This document shows positions 1 through 30,540 of a stretch of DNA of 64,000 nt, in pieces (position 1 is the first letter of the stretch; each line of letters starts with the position of its first letter). A model generated the notes under the pieces. That model ran no database searches, was not told where the DNA came from, and saw only the letters and a program-made list of their open reading frames with translations. The translations under genes were made by a program, and so were the position numbers. This stretch comes from Streptomyces avermitilis MA-4680 = NBRC 14893 (GTDB taxonomy: Bacteria; Actinomycetota; Actinomycetes; Streptomycetales; Streptomycetaceae), in assembly GCF_000009765.2 (NCBI RefSeq), contig NC_003155.5, positions 3,596,001 through 3,660,000 on the forward strand, given 5' to 3'.

Positions 1-2795
1 GCAGCGGCACGGCCGCCGTGAGCAGCGGGTGCCCGGTGCCCGCCAGGCCCGCGCCGGCCAGCGCCTCGACGCCGCCCGTGGGCGCGTCCAGCCAGTACCG
101 CCGGTGCTGGAACGCGTACGTGGGCAGTTCCACCCGGCGGGCGCCGGTGCCGTGGAAGAACGCGGGCCAGTCGACGCGGCCGGTGCGCACGTGCAGCCTG
201 CCGAGCGCGGTGAGCAGGGTCCGTACCTCGTCGCGGTCGCGGCGCTGGACGGCGATGCCGGTGGCGCCCGCCCCGGCCGACTCCTTCGCCATGGCGGTCA
301 GCACGCCGTCCGGGCCCAGCTCCAGGAAGGTGGTCACCTCCTCGCCGAGCAGGCTGTCCACTCCGTCCGCGAACCGCACGGTCCCCCGCACCTGCCGCGC
401 CCAGTAGGCGGGGTCGCACAGCTGCTCGGCGGTGGCCGGCTTGCCGGTCACGTTGGAGACGACCGGCAGTTCGGGCTCGGCGAAGGTCACCTGGGCCAGT
501 TCGCGCTCGTACGCGGCGAGCATCGGTTCCATCAGCGGCGAGTGGAAGGCGTGGCTCACGGTGAGCCGCTTGGTGCGCAGCCCCGCCTCGGCGAGCCGGG
601 CACCCGCCGCCGTGACGGCCTCCTCCGTGCCGGACAGCACCATCGAGGCCGGGCCGTTGACGGCGGCGACGGACACCTCGTCGAACGCGTCGCCGAGCAG
701 CGCGGACACCACGTCCTCGGCCGCGGCGACGGACAGCATGGCGCCGCCCTCGGGCAGTTCCTGCATCAGCCGGGCGCGGGCGGTGACCACCCGGGCCGCG
801 TCGGCGGTGGACCAGACGCCGGCCACGTGCGCGGCGGCGAGCTCGCCGATCGAGTGGCCGAGCACGGCGTCGGGCCGTACGCCCCAGTGCTCCAGCAGCC
901 GGAACAGCGCCACCTCCACGGCGAACAGGGCCGGCTGTGTGTAGAGGGTCTGGTCGATCAGCGCGGCCTCGGGCGAGCCGGGCTCGGCGAACACGACCGA
1001 GGCCAGCGGGCGCGGCAGATGGCGGTCGAGGGCGGCGCACAGCTCGTCGAAGGCCGACGCGAACGCCGGGAAGGCCGCGTACAGGGCGCGGCCCATGCCG
1101 GTGCGCTGGGCGCCCTGGCCGGTGAAGAGGAAGGCGAGCCGGCCCTCGGCGCGCTCCTCGGCGACGGCGCCCGCGGACAGGTCCGTGAGGCCGCGGCGCA
1201 GTTCGTCCGGGTCGGCGGCGACGAGCACCGCCGCCCGGTCGAGGACGCTGCGGGTGGTGGCCAGGGAGTGGGCGAGATCGGTGACGCCGTGCCCGCCCTC
1301 GTCGAGGAGGGCGGTCAGCCGGGCGGCCTGGTCACGGAGGGCGTCCTGGGTGCGGGCGGAGACGACGACGGGGACGGGGCGGCCGGCGGTGGGGACGGAG
1401 ACGCCGGGGGCGGGGCGCCCGGTGTCCGTGTCGGCCCGCTCGTCGGTGGGCTCGTCGGCCCGCTCGTCGGTGGACTCGCCGGCGGGCTCGTCGGGTGCCT
1501 CCTCCAGGGTGTCGGGTGCCTCCTCCAGGATCACGTGCGCGTTCGTGCCGCTGATCCCGAACGCCGAGACGCCCGCGCGGCGCGGTGCGCCGTCCCGTGG
1601 CCACTCCTGGGCCCGGTCGAGCAGTTCCACCGCCCCGGAACTCCAGTCGACGTGCGGACTCGGGGCGTCCACGTGCAGGGTGCGGGGCATCAGTCCGTGC
1701 CGCATCGCCTGCACCATCTTGATGACTCCGGCGACGCCCGCGGCGGCCTGGCTGTGCCCGATGTTGGACTTGACCGAGCCCAGCCGCAGCGGCCGGCCGG
1801 CCGGGCGGTCCTGGCCGTAGGTGGCGAGCAGCGCCTGTGCCTCGATCGGGTCGCCGAGCGTCGTGCCCGTACCGTGCGCCTCGACCACGTCCACGGCCGA
1901 GGCGGGCAGCGCCGCGTTGACCAGCGCCTGCCGGATGACCCGCTCCTGGGCGGGGCCGTTGGGCGCGGTGAGGCCGTTGGACGCGCCGTCCTGGTTCACC
2001 GCGGAGCCGCGGACCACCGCGAGGACCGGGTGTCCGAGCCGGCGGGCGTCGGACAGCCGCTCCACGAGCAGCACACCGGCGCCCTCACCGAGCGAGAACC
2101 CGTCCGCGGCGGCGGCGAACGGCTTGCAGCGGCCGTCGGCGGCCAGTCCGCGCTGCCGGCTGAACGCCACGAAGGAGGTGGGGTCCGGCATGACGGTGGC
2201 ACCGCCCGCGATCGCCAGGTCGCACTCGCCGTCCCGCAGCGCCTGCGCGGCCAGGTGCAGCGCGACCAGCGAGGAGGAGCAGGCCGTGTCCACGGTGAGC
2301 GCGGGTCCCTGGAAGCCGAGCGAGTACGAGATCCGCCCGGAGGCGACGTTGGCGGACGCGCTGACGAGGTAGCCCTCCATGCCGTCGGTGGAGCCGCGCA
2401 GCCGGGTCCCGTAGGCCTGGTCGGTCAGACCGACGTACACCCCGGTCCTGCTGCCGCGCAGCGACCTCGGGGCGATGCCCGCGCGTTCCAGCGCCTCCCA
2501 GGACGATTCGAGCAGCAGCCGGTGCTGCGGGTCCATGGCCTGGGCCTCGCGCGGCGAGATGCCGAAGAAGCCCGGGTCGAAGTCGCCCGCGCCGTGCAGG
2601 AATCCGCCGTGGCCGACGTAGCTGGTGCCCGGCCGGTCGGGGTCGGCGGCGTCGACGAGTCGGCCGAGCGGCCAGCCGCGGTCGGTGGGGAACGGGGTGA
2701 TCAGGTCGGCCTCGTCGCGCACGGCGCGCCACAGGTCCTCGGCGGAGGCGACGTCGCCGGGGTAGCGGCAGGCCATCGCGACGATGGCGATCGGG
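1..2795 (-). other. PKS module 6 (partial): KS-AT(malonyl)-DH start
   Basis: KS has C3202. AT has GHSIGE (S3678) and [11 protein letters not shown] (H3778), a standard malonyl-CoA signature. The last visible residues, [11 protein letters not shown], are the usual opening of a dehydratase N-terminal hot-dog fold, so this module carries at least a DH. Its catalytic His/Asp, any ER, the KR and the ACP lie outside the window. An oligomycin-type product needs a retained hydroxyl here (C23), so the DH would have to be inactive. The linker before AT contains repeats of [16 protein letters not shown]. Confidence 0.8.
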
Positions 2796-5700
2796 TCGTC
2801 CTGGTCGACGCGTACGACGGTGGCGGGTTCGGCCGGTACGGCGGCCTCGGGGGTGAGGCCGCGGGCCAGGAAATCCGCCAGTTCGGCGATGGTCGGGTGG
2901 TCGAAGACCATGGTGGCGGGCAGCCTGAGGCCGGTCGCGGTGCTCAGCCGGTTGCGCAGTTCGACCGCGGTGAGCGAGTCGAAGCCGAGCTCCTTGAGCG
3001 CGCGGGCGGGGTCGACGGACCGTGCGTCGGCGTGGCCGAGTACGGCCGCGGCCTGTTCGCGCACCAGGTCGCGCAGGGCCGCCGTGCGCTGGGGTCCGGT
3101 CAGTGCGGCCAGCCGTTGGGCGAGCGGGGAGGCGGCGGTGTCGGGCGCGGTGTCGTCGGTGGCCGGTTCGGGGCGGGCCTCGGGCAGTTCGGTCAGGAGG
3201 CGGGTGGGCCGCTCGAAGGTGAACTGCGGGGTGAACCGCTCCCAGTCGACGTCGACGAGCAGCAGCGAGGACTCGCCCTCCGCGAGCACCGCGGCGAGCG
3301 CGGAGACGGCGAGGTCCGGGTCGATGAGGGGCAGGCCCTTGCGGGAGAGGGTGTCGAAGACCGGGTCGTCGGCCATGCCGCCGCCCGCCCAGGGCGCCCA
3401 GGCGAGGGACACGGTGTGCACGCCGGCCGCGCTGCGGGCCTCGGCACGGGCGTCGAGCACGCCGTTGGCGGCGGCGTAGACGCCGTGGTCGCCGGCGCCC
3501 CAGGAGGCGCTGATGGAGGAGAAGTAGACGACGGCGTCGAGCTGTTCGGGGTCCAGGGCCGCTTCCAGGTGGGCGATGCCGGTCACCTTGGCGGCCATCG
3601 CCTCGGCCAGGTCGTCGGGCCCGGCCTCGGCCAGCGGGCCGAGCCCGCCGCCGCCCGCGGTGTGCACCACGGCGCCGATCGGGTCGCCGTCGCGCTGCGC
3701 CTCGGCGACCATCGCGGTCACCTGGGCCGGATCGGCGAGGTCGCAAGAGAGCAGGGTGACCTTGACGCCGAGCCCGGTGAGTTCGGTGACGAGCGCGTCG
3801 GCGCCGGGTGCGAGCGGGCCGCGCCGACTGGTGAGGACGAGGTGTTCCGCGCCCTCGCGGGCCAGCCAGCGGGCGACCCGCCGGCCGAGCGCTCCGGTGC
3901 CACCGGTCACGAGCACGGTGCCGCGCGGCCGCCAGCCCGTGCCGGCCGTGGCGCGCGGGGTGGCGCGTACGAGGCGGCGGCCGAAGACGCCCGACGGGCG
4001 CAGCGCCACCTGGTCCTCGCCGTCGAGGCCCGCGAGCACCGCCGCGAGACGGTCCGCCGTGCGGTCGTCGAGGGGGTCGGGCAGATCGACGAGGCCGCCC
4101 CAGGTGCCCGGGAACTCGAGCGCGGCGACCCGGCCGAGGGCCCATACGGCGGCCTGTTCGGGGTGGACCGGTCCGGCGTCGTCGTCGGTGGTGACGGCGC
4201 CGTGGGTCAGGCACCACAGGGGCGCGGTGACCCGGGCGTCGGCGAGCGCCCGCAGCAGGGCGAGGCTGAGCGCCGCGCCCGCCGGGACGACGGGCCGCTC
4301 CGGGTGCGGCGAACCGTCGATGCCGGTCAGCGAGACCACACCGGCCGGCTCCGTGCCGCCGAGGGCGCCGCGGAGGGCGGTGGCCAGGGTGGTGGGGTCG
4401 GAGCCGGGGTCGACGGCGAGCACCACGAGCTGTTCGGCGCGTTCCCGCAGGAGGGCGGTGACGGCGGCGGTCACCGGGTCGTCCGCGGTGCCGCCGGTGG
4501 TGGCGCCGGTCACCGGCTCGTCCGTGGTCCCGGTCCCGGTCAACGGTTCGTCCGTGGTCCCGGTCCCGGTCGGCACCACGAGGAGCCAGGTGCCGGGCAG
4601 CGTACGGCGCTCCGGCTCGGGCAGCCGGCGCCACTCGATGCGGTAGCGCCAGGACTCGACGGCGGCCCGCTCCTTGCGGTCGCGCCGCCAGGCGGACAGG
4701 GCCGGTACGAGCTCGCGCAGCGGCTGTTCGTCGGCGAGGCCGAGCGTGCCGGCCAGGGTGGGCAGGTCCTGTTGGTCCACGGCCTGCCAGAACCGCTCGT
4801 CCTGCGGGTCCTGGGCCACCGCCGGGCGGGCCGCCGGCCAGTAGCGGGTGCGCTGGAAGGGGTAGGCGGGCAGTTCCACCGGTGTGCCGTGCCGGCCGGG
4901 GAAGGCGGGCGTCCAGTCCACGGGGACGCCGTGCGTCCACAGTTCGGCCAGTGCCGTGCGTACGCGCTTCAGACCGCCCTCGTCGCGGCGCAGGGTGCCC
5001 GTCACCACCGGTTCCGCTCCGGCCAGTTCGGCGGTCTCGGTGAGTGCGGCGCCGAGCACCGGGTGCGGGCTGACCTCGACGAAGACGTCGTAGCCCTGCT
5101 CGGCCAGGGCGGTGACGGACGGTTCGAGGAGCACCGGTTCGCGCAGGTTGCGGTACCAGTAGGCGGCGTCGAGGCCGGTGGGGTCCTGCCAGTCGGCGGT
5201 CACGGTGGAGAAGAACGGGATCTGTCCCGGCCCCGGCCGGACCGGGCCGAGGGCGGTCATGATCTCGTCCTCGATCCGCTCCACCTGCGCGGAGTGCGAG
5301 GCGTAGTCGACGTCGATGCGCCGGACCCGGACGTCCTGGTCGCGGGCGTGGGCCACCAGGTCGTCCAGGGCGGCGGGTGCGCCGGAGAACACCACCGCGG
5401 AGGGGCCGTTGACGGCCGCGACGGAGACCTGTCCGTCCCAGCGCGGCAGCCACCGCTCGGCCTCGGCGAGGGGGATGCCGACGGAGACCATGCCACCCTC
5501 GCCGACGAGCGCGCGGAGCGCCTGGGCGCGCAGCGCGACCACGCGCGCCGCGTCGTCCAGGGACAGCGCCCCGGCCACGCAGGCCGCCGCGATCTCGCCC
5601 TGCGAGTGTCCGGCCACCGCGGCGGGCACCACGCCGTACGAGCGCCACAGCGCCGCCAGCGACACCATGACCGCGAACAGCACCGGCTGGACGACGTCCA

Positions 5701-8700
5701 CGCGCTCCAGGGGCGTGCCCGAGCGCACGAGCTCGGTCACGGAGAAGCCCGTGTACGGCGCGAGGGCGCGCTCGCACTCGGCCCAGCGGGCGGCGAACTC
5801 CGGTGCGGTGTCGAGGAGTTCGGCGGCCATGCCGGGCCACTGTCCGCCCTGCCCGGGGAAGACGAAGACCGGGCCGCGTCCGGCGGCCCGGCGGGCCACG
5901 CCGGTGACCGTGGAGCCGGCGGGCTCCCCGGCGGCGATCGCGCGCAGCGCCTCGGTGAGCTCGCCGTGTCCCGCGCCCAGCGCGACGGCCCGGTGCTCGA
6001 AGTCCGACCGGGAGGTCAGCAGGGCGTGCCCGACGGCGGCGGCGGGCAGCTCCCGCTCGGCAAGACGGGCGGCCAGGCGGGCGGCCTGGGCGCGCAGCGC
6101 CTCGGGGGTGCGGGCGGAGAGCACCCACGGGAGGAGCGGTGGGGCGGTCGCCCCGGGCGCCTCTCCGGGGGTTTCTTCCGGCGCTTCTTCGGGCGCTTCC
6201 TCGGGCGTTTCTTCGGGCCCCTGTTCCAGTACGACATGTGCGTTGGTGCCGCTGACTCCGAACGCCGACACCCCCACCCGGCGTGGCTTCCCGGTGTGCG
6301 GCCACTCTCGGTTCTCGGTGAGCAGTCCCACCGTCCCCGCCGACCAGTCCACCTCGGGCGTCGGCTCGTCGACGTGCAGGGTTCGCGGCAGTACGCCGTG
6401 CCGCAGGGCCTGCACCATCTTGATCACGCCGCCGACCCCGGCCGCGGCCCCGCTGTGCCCGATGTTGGACTTGAGCGACCCCAGCCACAGCGGCTGTCCG
6501 GCCGGCCGGTCCCGCCCGTAGGTGGCCAGGACCGCCTGCGCCTCGATCGGGTCGCCGAGCGTCGTGCCCGTACCGTGCGCCTCGACGGCGTCGACGTCGT
6601 CGGCGGACAGTCCGGCGGCGGCCAGCGCCTGCCGGATCACCCGCTGCTGTGCTCCGCCGTTGGGCGCGGAGAGCCCGTTGGAGGCGCCGTCGGAGTTGAC
6701 GGCGCTGCCCCGGACCGTGGCGAGGACGCGGTGTCCGTTGCGCCGCGCGTCGGAGAGCCGCTCCACGACCAGGACGCCCACGCCCTCGGCCCAGTTGGTG
6801 CCGTCGGCACTCGCGGCGAACGCCTTGCAGCGGCCGTCGGCGGCGAGCCCGCTCTGCCGGGCGAAGTCGACGAACGCGCCCGGCGTGGAGATGACGGAGA
6901 CGCCGGTGGCGAGCGCGAGGTCGCACTCACCCTGGTGCAGGGCGCCCACGGCCATGTGCAGGGCCACCAGTGAGGAGGAGCACGCCGTGTCCACGGTGAC
7001 CGCGGGCCCGTGCAGGCCGAGGGTGTAGGCGATCCGGCCGGAGATGACGCTCGCGGCGGTGCCGGTGGTCAGGTATCCGTCCGCCTCCGGGGCCCCTTCC
7101 AGCACCACGCCGTAGTCCGAGCCCGCGGCGCCGGCGAAGACTCCGGTGCGGCTGCCGCGCAGGGCCGCCGGGTCGAGGCCCGCGCCCTCCAGGGCCTGCC
7201 AGGACACCTCCAGGAGCAGTCGCTGCTGGGGGTCCATCGCGGTCGCCTCACGCGGGGAGATGCCGAAGAAGGCGGCGTCGAAGTCGGCGGCGTCGGGCAG
7301 GAATCCGCCCTTCATGGCGAGGTCCGGTGCCAGGCGGCGCAGGGCGGGCAGGTCCCAGCCGCGGTCGGTGGGGAAGTCGCCGACGCCGTCGCGTCCGCAG
7401 TGGACGAGGTCCCACAGGTCCTCGGGTCCGCGTACGCCGCCGGGGTAGCGGCAGGCCATGCCGACGATGGCGATCGGGTCGTCGTGGTCGGCCGTCGGGG
7501 CGACCTCGTCCTCGTGCTGTCGTACGCCGGACAGTTCGGCCAGCAGATGTGCGGCGACCGCCTGCGCGGTGGGGTGGTCGAAGACGAGGGTGGCGGGCAG
7601 CCGCAGCCCGGTCTCGGCGGCGACGCGGTCGCGGAACCGTACGGCCGCCAGGGACTCGAAGCCGAGGTCGCGGAACGGGCGTACGGGATCGATGGCGGCG
7701 CCGGAGGCGTGGCCGAGCACGGCGGCGGCCTGCGCCCGGACCAGTTCGAGGAGTTGGTGTTCCCGGTCGGCGGCGGGCGCGAGGACCACTTCGGCGGTCG
7801 GGGGTGCGGGCAGGGCGCGGACCTCGGGCAGGTCGGCGACGAGCGGGCGGGGGCCGCGCCCGGTGAGGACGGGGTGGAACAGGCTCCAGTCGACGTCGAC
7901 GACGGCGCAGACGGGGTCGTCGGCGTCCAGGGCCTCGGCCAGCGCGGACACGGCGAGGTCGGCGGGGAGCGGCAGCAGGCCGGGGACCGGTGACGCCCCC
8001 GTGTCCGCCGGTGTCTCCCAGGGGCCCCAGCCGACGCAGGTGCCGGGGCGGCCGTCGAGGGTGCGGCGCTCGGCGAGGGACTCCAGGGCGGCGTGCGCGA
8101 CGGTGTGCACGAGGTCCTCGGCGCCGCCCCAGGTGCCGGCGACGGTGGACAGCAGCACGAAGGCGTCCAGGTCCGCGTCGTGGAACAGCTCTTCGAGCCG
8201 TACGACGGTACGCAGCCGGTCCTGGACGGCGCGGGCCGGCCCGGCGGCGGTGAGGGCGTCCGGCGTGGACGGGCCGTCCGGGTCGATGCCGCTGAGGTGG
8301 ACGACGGCGGTCACCGACGCCGTCTCCAGCGGGCCCAGGTCCCACTCGGTGACGGTGCACGGTCCGCCCGCCGCGGCGAGGACGGCGGCGTCGGGCAGGG
8401 GCGTGCCGGGGCGGTGCGCCAGCAGGAGCGTGCGAGCGCCGCCGCCGGAGAGGTACTGGAGGAGTTCCGGTGTGACGCCCGCGATGTCCCCGGTGATCAG
8501 GACGGTTCCGCCGGTGCGCCAGGCACGCTGCCGCCGGGGGCGCTGGGCGGGCAGCAGCTTCCTGGCGAAGACGCCGCCCGGCCGTACGGCGAGTTCGTCC
8601 TGGTCGCCGGGTGCGGCGAGGACGGCCGCGAGCAGCCGCAGGGAGCGCGCGTCGAGGCCGGCGGGCAGGTCCACCACGCCGCCGCCGGAGTGCGGGACCC

Positions 8701-11700
8701 GGCCGAGCCCCCACAGGAGGGCTGGGGCGGCACCGGGCACGGCCTCGGTGTCGACGGAGACGGGCGCCTGGTGGCGTACACTGGCGGGGCGCGCACCCCG
8801 GCCTCGGAGGGCTGAACGAGGGGCCAGGCGGGTCCAGCGGGTCGCGGACTCCGCGGGAAGCGCGAGCACGCCCGCGACGGGCCGGTCCTCGGGCAGCCGC
8901 GCGAGGGCGGGAGCGAGGCCGGGCCCGGCGGTCAGCAGCACCGCCCGCTCCCCCAGGGCCTCGGCGACCCGCGCTCCGTCGCCGTGACCGTCACCGTCGC
9001 TGTCGCCGTCGGGGGCGACGACCAGCCAGGTGCCGGTCGGCCGCGCGTCGGTGTCGACGTCCGGGTACGGCGTCCAGCCGACCCGGTAGCGCACGCGTCC
9101 GGTCCGGTCGGCCGGTTCGGCGGTGCGTGGTGCCGCGGGGGTGGCGGGCAGCCAGTAGCGCTCGCGCTGGAAGGCGTAGGTGGGCAGGTCGGTGCTGGTC
9201 GCGCCGCGGGCGGCGAGCGGGGTGTCCCAGTCGACGGCCACGCCGTGCACGTGCAGTTCGGCCAGCGCGGACAGGAACGTGGCCGGCTCGGGCCGGTCGT
9301 GCTGGAGGGTGGGGACGAGGGCCACCTCGCGGCCCGGGTCGCCGAGGCTCTCGCGCGCCATCGCGATGAGCGCTCCGCCGGGCCCCAGTTCGAGGCAGGC
9401 GGTGACGCCCTGGGCGCCGAGCCAGCGGATGCCGTCGTGGAAGCGCACCGTCTCGCGGACCTGGCGGACCCAGTACTCCGGCCAGTTCGCCTCGGGCGGG
9501 ACGGGTGCGCCGGTCAGGTTGGAGACCATGGGGATGCGGGGCGGGCGGTGTTCGAGGCCCTCGGCGACCTCGCGCAGCCGCGCCAGCATCGGTTCCATGT
9601 GGACGGAGTGCGCGGCGTGGCTGATGGGCAGCTTGCGCGTCTTGCGCCCGCGCTCCTCGCACCGGGCGCGCACCCGCTCGACGGCGTCCGCGTCACCGGA
9701 GACCACCACGGACCGGGGTCCGTTCACCACGGCGATGGTCGCCCGGTCGCCGACGTCGGCCCGCGCGATGAGTTCGGCGAGTTCCGTCTCGGAGGTCTCG
9801 ACGGCGACCATCGCGCCGTCGGTGCGCAGGGTCTGCACGAACCGGCCGCGCGCCGCGACGAGGGTGCAGGCGTCGTCCAGCGAGAGCACCCCGGCGCAGT
9901 GCGCGGCGGCCAGCTCGCCGGTGGAGTGCCCGAGGACGAAGTCGGGGACGACACCGGCGTGTTCGACCAGCCGGAACAGCGCGACCTCCAGCGCGAACAC
10001 CGCGGCGAGCGCGTACCCGGTCTGCTCGATCAGCGGCAGTCCGTCCACGACGCGCCCGTCGAGGATGTCGTCGAGCGGGTGGGCGAGTTGCGGGTCGAGC
10101 CGGTCGCGCACCTCGTCGAAGGCGCGGGCGAACACCGGGAAGGTCTCGTACAGTTCCCGCCCGATGCCCGCCCGCTGCGAGCCCTGGCCGGTGAACAGGA
10201 AGGCGACGGGGCCGCTCGGCACGGTCCGGCCGCGTACGACGCGGGGGTCGGGCTCGCCCGCGCCGAGGGCGGCCAGGGACGTGAGGAGTTCGGTGCGGTC
10301 GGCGCCGAGCACGACGGCGCGGTGCGCGAGCCGGGCGCGGCCACGGGCCAGGGATCGGGCGATGTCCAGCGGGCGCCGTCCGGGGTCGCCGTCGGCGTAC
10401 CGGTGCAGCCGCCGTGCCTGGGCGCGCAGCGCCTCCTCGCTCGCGGCGGACAGCGTCCACGGGACGGGGGCGGCGGGCGAGGTGTCGGGGCCGGGCTCGG
10501 GTGCGCCGTCCGCGCCGCTCGCGGCGGGGTCGTGTTCGAGGACGACGTGGGCGTTGGTACCGCTGATGCCGAAGGAGGAGACGGCCGAGCGGCGCGGCCG
10601 GCCGGTGCTCGGCCAGGTCTGTTCCTCCGTCAGCAGCCGTACGGCGCCCGCCGACCAGTCGACCTGGGGTGTGGGTTCGTCCACGTGCAGGGTGCGCGGC
10701 AGCAGTCCGTGCCGCATCGCCAGCACCATCTTGATGACTCCGGCCATGCCGGCCGCGGCCTGCGTGTGACCGATGTTCGACTTGACCGAGCCGAGCCACA
10801 GCGGCTCGTCCCCGGCCCGGTCCTGGCCGTAGGTGGCCAGCAGGGCCCCCGCCTCGATGGGGTCGCCGAGCCGGGTTCCGGTGCCGTGCGCCTCGACCGC
10901 GTCGACCTGGCCGACGCTGAGCTGGGCGTCGGCGAGGGCCTTGCGGATGACGCGGCGCTGGGCGGGACCGTTGGGCGCGGTCAGTCCGTTGGAGGCGCCG
11001 TCCTGGTTGACGGCCGTGCCGCGGACGGTGGCCAGGACGGGCAGGCCCTGTTCCCGGGCCGTGGACAGCGGCTGGAGCAGGAGCACGCCGACGCCCTCGC
11101 CCCAGCCGGTGCCGTCGGCCGCCGCGGCGAACGCCTTGCAGCGGCCGTCGCCCGCCATCCCGCCCTGCTCCGCCATCTCGGCGAACAGCTGGGGTTCCGC
11201 CATCACCGCGGCACCGCCGACGAGCGCGAACGAGCACTCCCCCGAGCGCAGGGCCCGTACCGCGAGGTGCAGGGCGACCAGGGAGGAGGAGCAGGCGGTG
11301 TCGATGGTGATCGCGGGCCCCTGGAGGCCGAGCGAGTAGGCGATCCGGCCGGAGGCGACGCTGCTGGTGGTGCCGGTCAGGACCAGGCCCTTGACCTGGT
11401 CGAGGAGTTCACCGTCGCGCGGGCCGTACTTCTGGTCGGCCATGCCGACGAACACCCCGCCGTCGGCGCCGCGCACCGTGGTGGGGTCGAGGCCCGCCCG
11501 CTCCAGGACCTCCCAGGAGGTCTCCAGGAGCAGCCGCTGCTGCGGGTCCATCGCCAGCGCCTCACGCGGCGAGATGCCGAACAGCCCGGCGTCGAAACCG
11601 GCCGCGTCGGCGAGGAAGCCGCCCGCGAGGCGGAAGTCGCCGCGCAGGTGGCCGGTGCGCCAGCCGCGGTCGGTGGGGAACCCGGAGATGGTGTCGGTGC

Positions 11701-11884
11701 CGGTGCGCACGCACTCCCACAGGTCCTCCGGGGAGGCGATGCCGCCCGGGAAGCGGCAGCCCATCGAGACGACGGCGATGGGTTCGGCGGCGCCCGCCTC
11801 CAGTTCCTGCACCCGCTGCCGGGTCCGCTTCAGGTCCGCGGTGACCCGCTTGAGATAGTCGACGAGCTTGTCGTCATCCACCAC
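1..11884 (-). CDS. Modular type I polyketide synthase, modules 4-6 (partial at 3' end; OlmA2-like)
   Basis: This is the second synthase of the assembly line; its reading frame stays open to the window edge (about 3961 residues seen). The GTG start at 11884 has GGAG 9 nt upstream and lies 22 bp after the stop of the previous synthase, so the two are co-transcribed. Residues 1-30 form a coiled-coil docking segment beginning [19 protein letters not shown], which would accept the chain from the C-terminus of the upstream protein. Domains in order: KS-AT-KR(dead)-ACP, KS-AT-KR-ACP, KS-AT-DH(start). All three KS have the DTACSSS cysteine (C198, C1635, C3202). Interdomain linkers carry short tandem repeats. 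The olmA2 assignment rests on domain order and neighbourhood and is inference. Confidence 0.93.
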   Translation of the reverse strand, partial: MVDDDKLVDYLKRVTADLKRTRQRVQELEAGAAEPIAVVSMGCRFPGGIASPEDLWECVRTGTDTISGFPTDRGWRTGHLRGDFRLAGGFLADAAGFDAGLFGISPREALAMDPQQRLLLETSWEVLERAGLDPTTVRGADGGVFVGMADQKYGPRDGELLDQVKGLVLTGTTSSVASGRIAYSLGLQGPAITIDTACSSSLVALHLAVRALRSGECSFALVGGAAVMAEPQLFAEMAEQGGMAGDGRCKAFAAAADGTGWGEGVGVLLLQPLSTAREQGLPVLATVRGTAVNQDGASNGLTAPNGPAQRRVIRKALADAQLSVGQVDAVEAHGTGTRLGDPIEAGALLATYGQDRAGDEPLWLGSVKSNIGHTQAAAGMAGVIKMVLAMRHGLLPRTLHVDEPTPQVDWSAGAVRLLTEEQTWPSTGRPRRSAVSSFGISGTNAHVVLEHDPAASGADGAPEPGPDTSPAAPVPWTLSAASEEALRAQARRLHRYADGDPGRRPLDIARSLARGRARLAHRAVVLGADRTELLTSLAALGAGEPDPRVVRGRTVPSGPVAFLFTGQGSQRAGIGRELYETFPVFARAFDEVRDRLDPQLAHPLDDILDGRVVDGLPLIEQTGYALAAVFALEVALFRLVEHAGVVPDFVLGHSTGELAAAHCAGVLSLDDACTLVAARGRFVQTLRTDGAMVAVETSETELAELIARADVGDRATIAVVNGPRSVVVSGDADAVERVRARCEERGRKTRKLPISHAAHSVHMEPMLARLREVAEGLEHRPPRIPMVSNLTGAPVPPEANWPEYWVRQVRETVRFHDGIRWLGAQGVTACLELGPGGALIAMARESLGDPGREVALVPTLQHDRPEPATFLSALAELHVHGVAVDWDTPLAARGATSTDLPTYAFQRERYWLPATPAAPRTAEPADRTGRVRYRVGWTPYPDVDTDARPTGTWLVVAPDGDSDGDGHGDGARVAEALGERAVLLTAGPGLAPALARLPEDRPVAGVLALPAESATRWTRLAPRSALRGRGARPASVRHQAPVSVDTEAVPGAAPALLWGLGRVPHSGGGVVDLPAGLDARSLRLLAAVLAAPGDQDELAVRPGGVFARKLLPAQRPRRQRAWRTGGTVLITGDIAGVTPELLQYLSGGGARTLLLAHRPGTPLPDAAVLAAAGGPCTVTEWDLGPLETASVTAVVHLSGIDPDGPSTPDALTAAGPARAVQDRLRTVVRLEELFHDADLDAFVLLSTVAGTWGGAEDLVHTVAHAALESLAERRTLDGRPGTCVGWGPWETPADTGASPVPGLLPLPADLAVSALAEALDADDPVCAVVDVDWSLFHPVLTGRGPRPLVADLPEVRALPAPPTAEVVLAPAADREHQLLELVRAQAAAVLGHASGAAIDPVRPFRDLGFESLAAVRFRDRVAAETGLRLPATLVFDHPTAQAVAAHLLAELSGVRQHEDEVAPTADHDDPIAIVGMACRYPGGVRGPEDLWDLVHCGRDGVGDFPTDRGWDLPALRRLAPDLAMKGGFLPDAADFDAAFFGISPREATAMDPQQRLLLEVSWQALEGAGLDPAALRGSRTGVFAGAAGSDYGVVLEGAPEADGYLTTGTAASVISGRIAYTLGLHGPAVTVDTACSSSLVALHMAVGALHQGECDLALATGVSVISTPGAFVDFARQSGLAADGRCKAFAASADGTNWAEGVGVLVVERLSDARRNGHRVLATVRGSAVNSDGASNGLSAPNGGAQQRVIRQALAAAGLSADDVDAVEAHGTGTTLGDPIEAQAVLATYGRDRPAGQPLWLGSLKSNIGHSGAAAGVGGVIKMVQALRHGVLPRTLHVDEPTPEVDWSAGTVGLLTENREWPHTGKPRRVGVSAFGVSGTNAHVVLEQGPEETPEEAPEEAPEETPGEAPGATAPPLLPWVLSARTPEALRAQAARLAARLAERELPAAAVGHALLTSRSDFEHRAVALGAGHGELTEALRAIAAGEPAGSTVTGVARRAAGRGPVFVFPGQGGQWPGMAAELLDTAPEFAARWAECERALAPYTGFSVTELVRSGTPLERVDVVQPVLFAVMVSLAALWRSYGVVPAAVAGHSQGEIAAACVAGALSLDDAARVVALRAQALRALVGEGGMVSVGIPLAEAERWLPRWDGQVSVAAVNGPSAVVFSGAPAALDDLVAHARDQDVRVRRIDVDYASHSAQVERIEDEIMTALGPVRPGPGQIPFFSTVTADWQDPTGLDAAYWYRNLREPVLLEPSVTALAEQGYDVFVEVSPHPVLGAALTETAELAGAEPVVTGTLRRDEGGLKRVRTALAELWTHGVPVDWTPAFPGRHGTPVELPAYPFQRTRYWPAARPAVAQDPQDERFWQAVDQQDLPTLAGTLGLADEQPLRELVPALSAWRRDRKERAAVESWRYRIEWRRLPEPERRTLPGTWLLVVPTGTGTTDEPLTGTGTTDEPVTGATTGGTADDPVTAAVTALLRERAEQLVVLAVDPGSDPTTLATALRGALGGTEPAGVVSLTGIDGSPHPERPVVPAGAALSLALLRALADARVTAPLWCLTHGAVTTDDDAGPVHPEQAAVWALGRVAALEFPGTWGGLVDLPDPLDDRTADRLAAVLAGLDGEDQVALRPSGVFGRRLVRATPRATAGTGWRPRGTVLVTGGTGALGRRVARWLAREGAEHLVLTSRRGPLAPGADALVTELTGLGVKVTLLSCDLADPAQVTAMVAEAQRDGDPIGAVVHTAGGGGLGPLAEAGPDDLAEAMAAKVTGIAHLEAALDPEQLDAVVYFSSISASWGAGDHGVYAAANGVLDARAEARSAAGVHTVSLAWAPWAGGGMADDPVFDTLSRKGLPLIDPDLAVSALAAVLAEGESSLLLVDVDWERFTPQFTFERPTRLLTELPEARPEPATDDTAPDTAASPLAQRLAALTGPQRTAALRDLVREQAAAVLGHADARSVDPARALKELGFDSLTAVELRNRLSTATGLRLPATMVFDHPTIAELADFLARGLTPEAAVPAEPATVVRVDQDDPIAIVAMACRYPGDVASAEDLWRAVRDEADLITPFPTDRGWPLGRLVDAADPDRPGTSYVGHGGFLHGAGDFDPGFFGISPREAQAMDPQHRLLLESSWEALERAGIAPRSLRGSRTGVYVGLTDQAYGTRLRGSTDGMEGYLVSASANVASGRISYSLGFQGPALTVDTACSSSLVALHLAAQALRDGECDLAIAGGATVMPDPTSFVAFSRQRGLAADGRCKPFAAAADGFSLGEGAGVLLVERLSDARRLGHPVLAVVRGSAVNQDGASNGLTAPNGPAQERVIRQALVNAALPASAVDVVEAHGTGTTLGDPIEAQALLATYGQDRPAGRPLRLGSVKSNIGHSQAAAGVAGVIKMVQAMRHGLMPRTLHVDAPSPHVDWSSGAVELLDRAQEWPRDGAPRRAGVSAFGISGTNAHVILEEAPDTLEEAPDEPAGESTDERADEPTDERADTDTGRPAPGVSVPTAGRPVPVVVSARTQDALRDQAARLTALLDEGGHGVTDLAHSLATTRSVLDRAAVLVAADPDELRRGLTDLSAGAVAEERAEGRLAFLFTGQGAQRTGMGRALYAAFPAFASAFDELCAALDRHLPRPLASVVFAEPGSPEAALIDQTLYTQPALFAVEVALFRLLEHWGVRPDAVLGHSIGELAAAHVAGVWSTADAARVVTARARLMQELPEGGAMLSVAAAEDVVSALLGDAFDEVSVAAVNGPASMVLSGTEEAVTAAGARLAEAGLRTKRLTVSHAFHSPLMEPMLAAYERELAQVTFAEPELPVVSNVTGKPATAEQLCDPAYWARQVRGTVRFADGVDSLLGEEVTTFLELGPDGVLTAMAKESAGAGATGIAVQRRDRDEVRTLLTALGRLHVRTGRVDWPAFFHGTGARRVELPTYAFQHRRYWLDAPTGGVEALAGAGLAGTGHPLLTAAVPL
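2795..7487 (-). other. PKS module 5: KS-AT(methylmalonyl)-KR(A2-type)-ACP
   Basis: KS has C1635. The AT has GHSQGE and VDYASHS, the classic methylmalonyl-CoA signature. KR has an intact TGGTGALG motif near residue 2661 and the catalytic Tyr2803 in VYAAANG. It lacks the LDD motif and has Trp plus His in [12 protein letters not shown], which is the A2 pattern (L-hydroxyl with an epimerised methyl branch). ACP has LGFDSL near residue 2970. The linker between KS and AT holds a run of [12 protein letters not shown], and the KR structural linker has a duplicated TGTGTTDEP unit. The predicted unit is a secondary hydroxyl with an alpha-methyl branch. Confidence 0.87.
7490..11884 (-). other. PKS module 4: docking-KS-AT(HAAH)-KR(inactive)-ACP
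   Basis: KS covers about residues 34-455 (C198) and AT about 560-850, with GHSTGE (S654) and, where malonyl ATs have HAFH, the sequence HAAH followed by SVHM. Flanking AT sequence resembles malonyl-type domains, not the GHSQGE/YASH type used for methylmalonyl. The KR region (about 1130-1310) has lost its function. The dinucleotide-binding glycine motif has decayed to TGDIAG, the catalytic Tyr is His1260, the Asn four residues on is His1264, and the usual Lys is absent. A beta-ketone should remain, which in an oligomycin-type product would be the future spiroketal carbon C27. The ACP follows at about 1385-1455. Confidence 0.85.
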
Positions 11885-11906
11885 TGCGATCAACTCCGTA
11901 TGTGTA

Positions 11907-30419
<18,513 letters not shown>

Positions 30420-30486
30420 GTGTTTCCCTTACCTCACTAGGAAAATGCGAAGCGCGCTCAAGCGGCGCGATGGCCGCAGTTCATTT

Positions 30487-30540
30487 CGAATATCCGAGTC
30501 CACCGCCCCTAGCCTCAACCACTACCCGACCCCTTAGGGC
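30487..30540 (-). promoter_or_regulatory. Promoter/operator element of the olmA1-like gene
   Basis: On the coding strand this reads AGGGGT (30535-30530), 18 nt, AGGGGC (30511-30506), then 10 nt and GATATT, a possible -10 box. Transcription would begin about 60 nt before the ATG at 30419. A 48-bp copy (30488-30535) recurs at 31192-31239 with 42 identical positions, so the element is probably bound by a cluster regulator. Promoter function is inference from the duplication and position. Confidence 0.6.

Noticed and set aside
2085..6926. 1613-codon minus-strand frame
   Set aside because: It is an out-of-frame shadow of the second synthase; the true frame, set by DTACSSS, GHSQGE and YAAAN motifs, is open through the window edge.
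29..6973. 2314-codon plus-strand open frame, and similar long ones (8984-11938, 14346-18008, 18030-21146, 21216-28106)
   Set aside because: They lie antisense to the PKS genes and have compositions expected from high third-position GC, rich in Gly/Arg/His/Gln runs, with no domain sequence.
9890..9930. Suspected frameshift in AT4
   Set aside because: Rechecking the bases showed the frame is continuous from KS4 through the HAAH motif.
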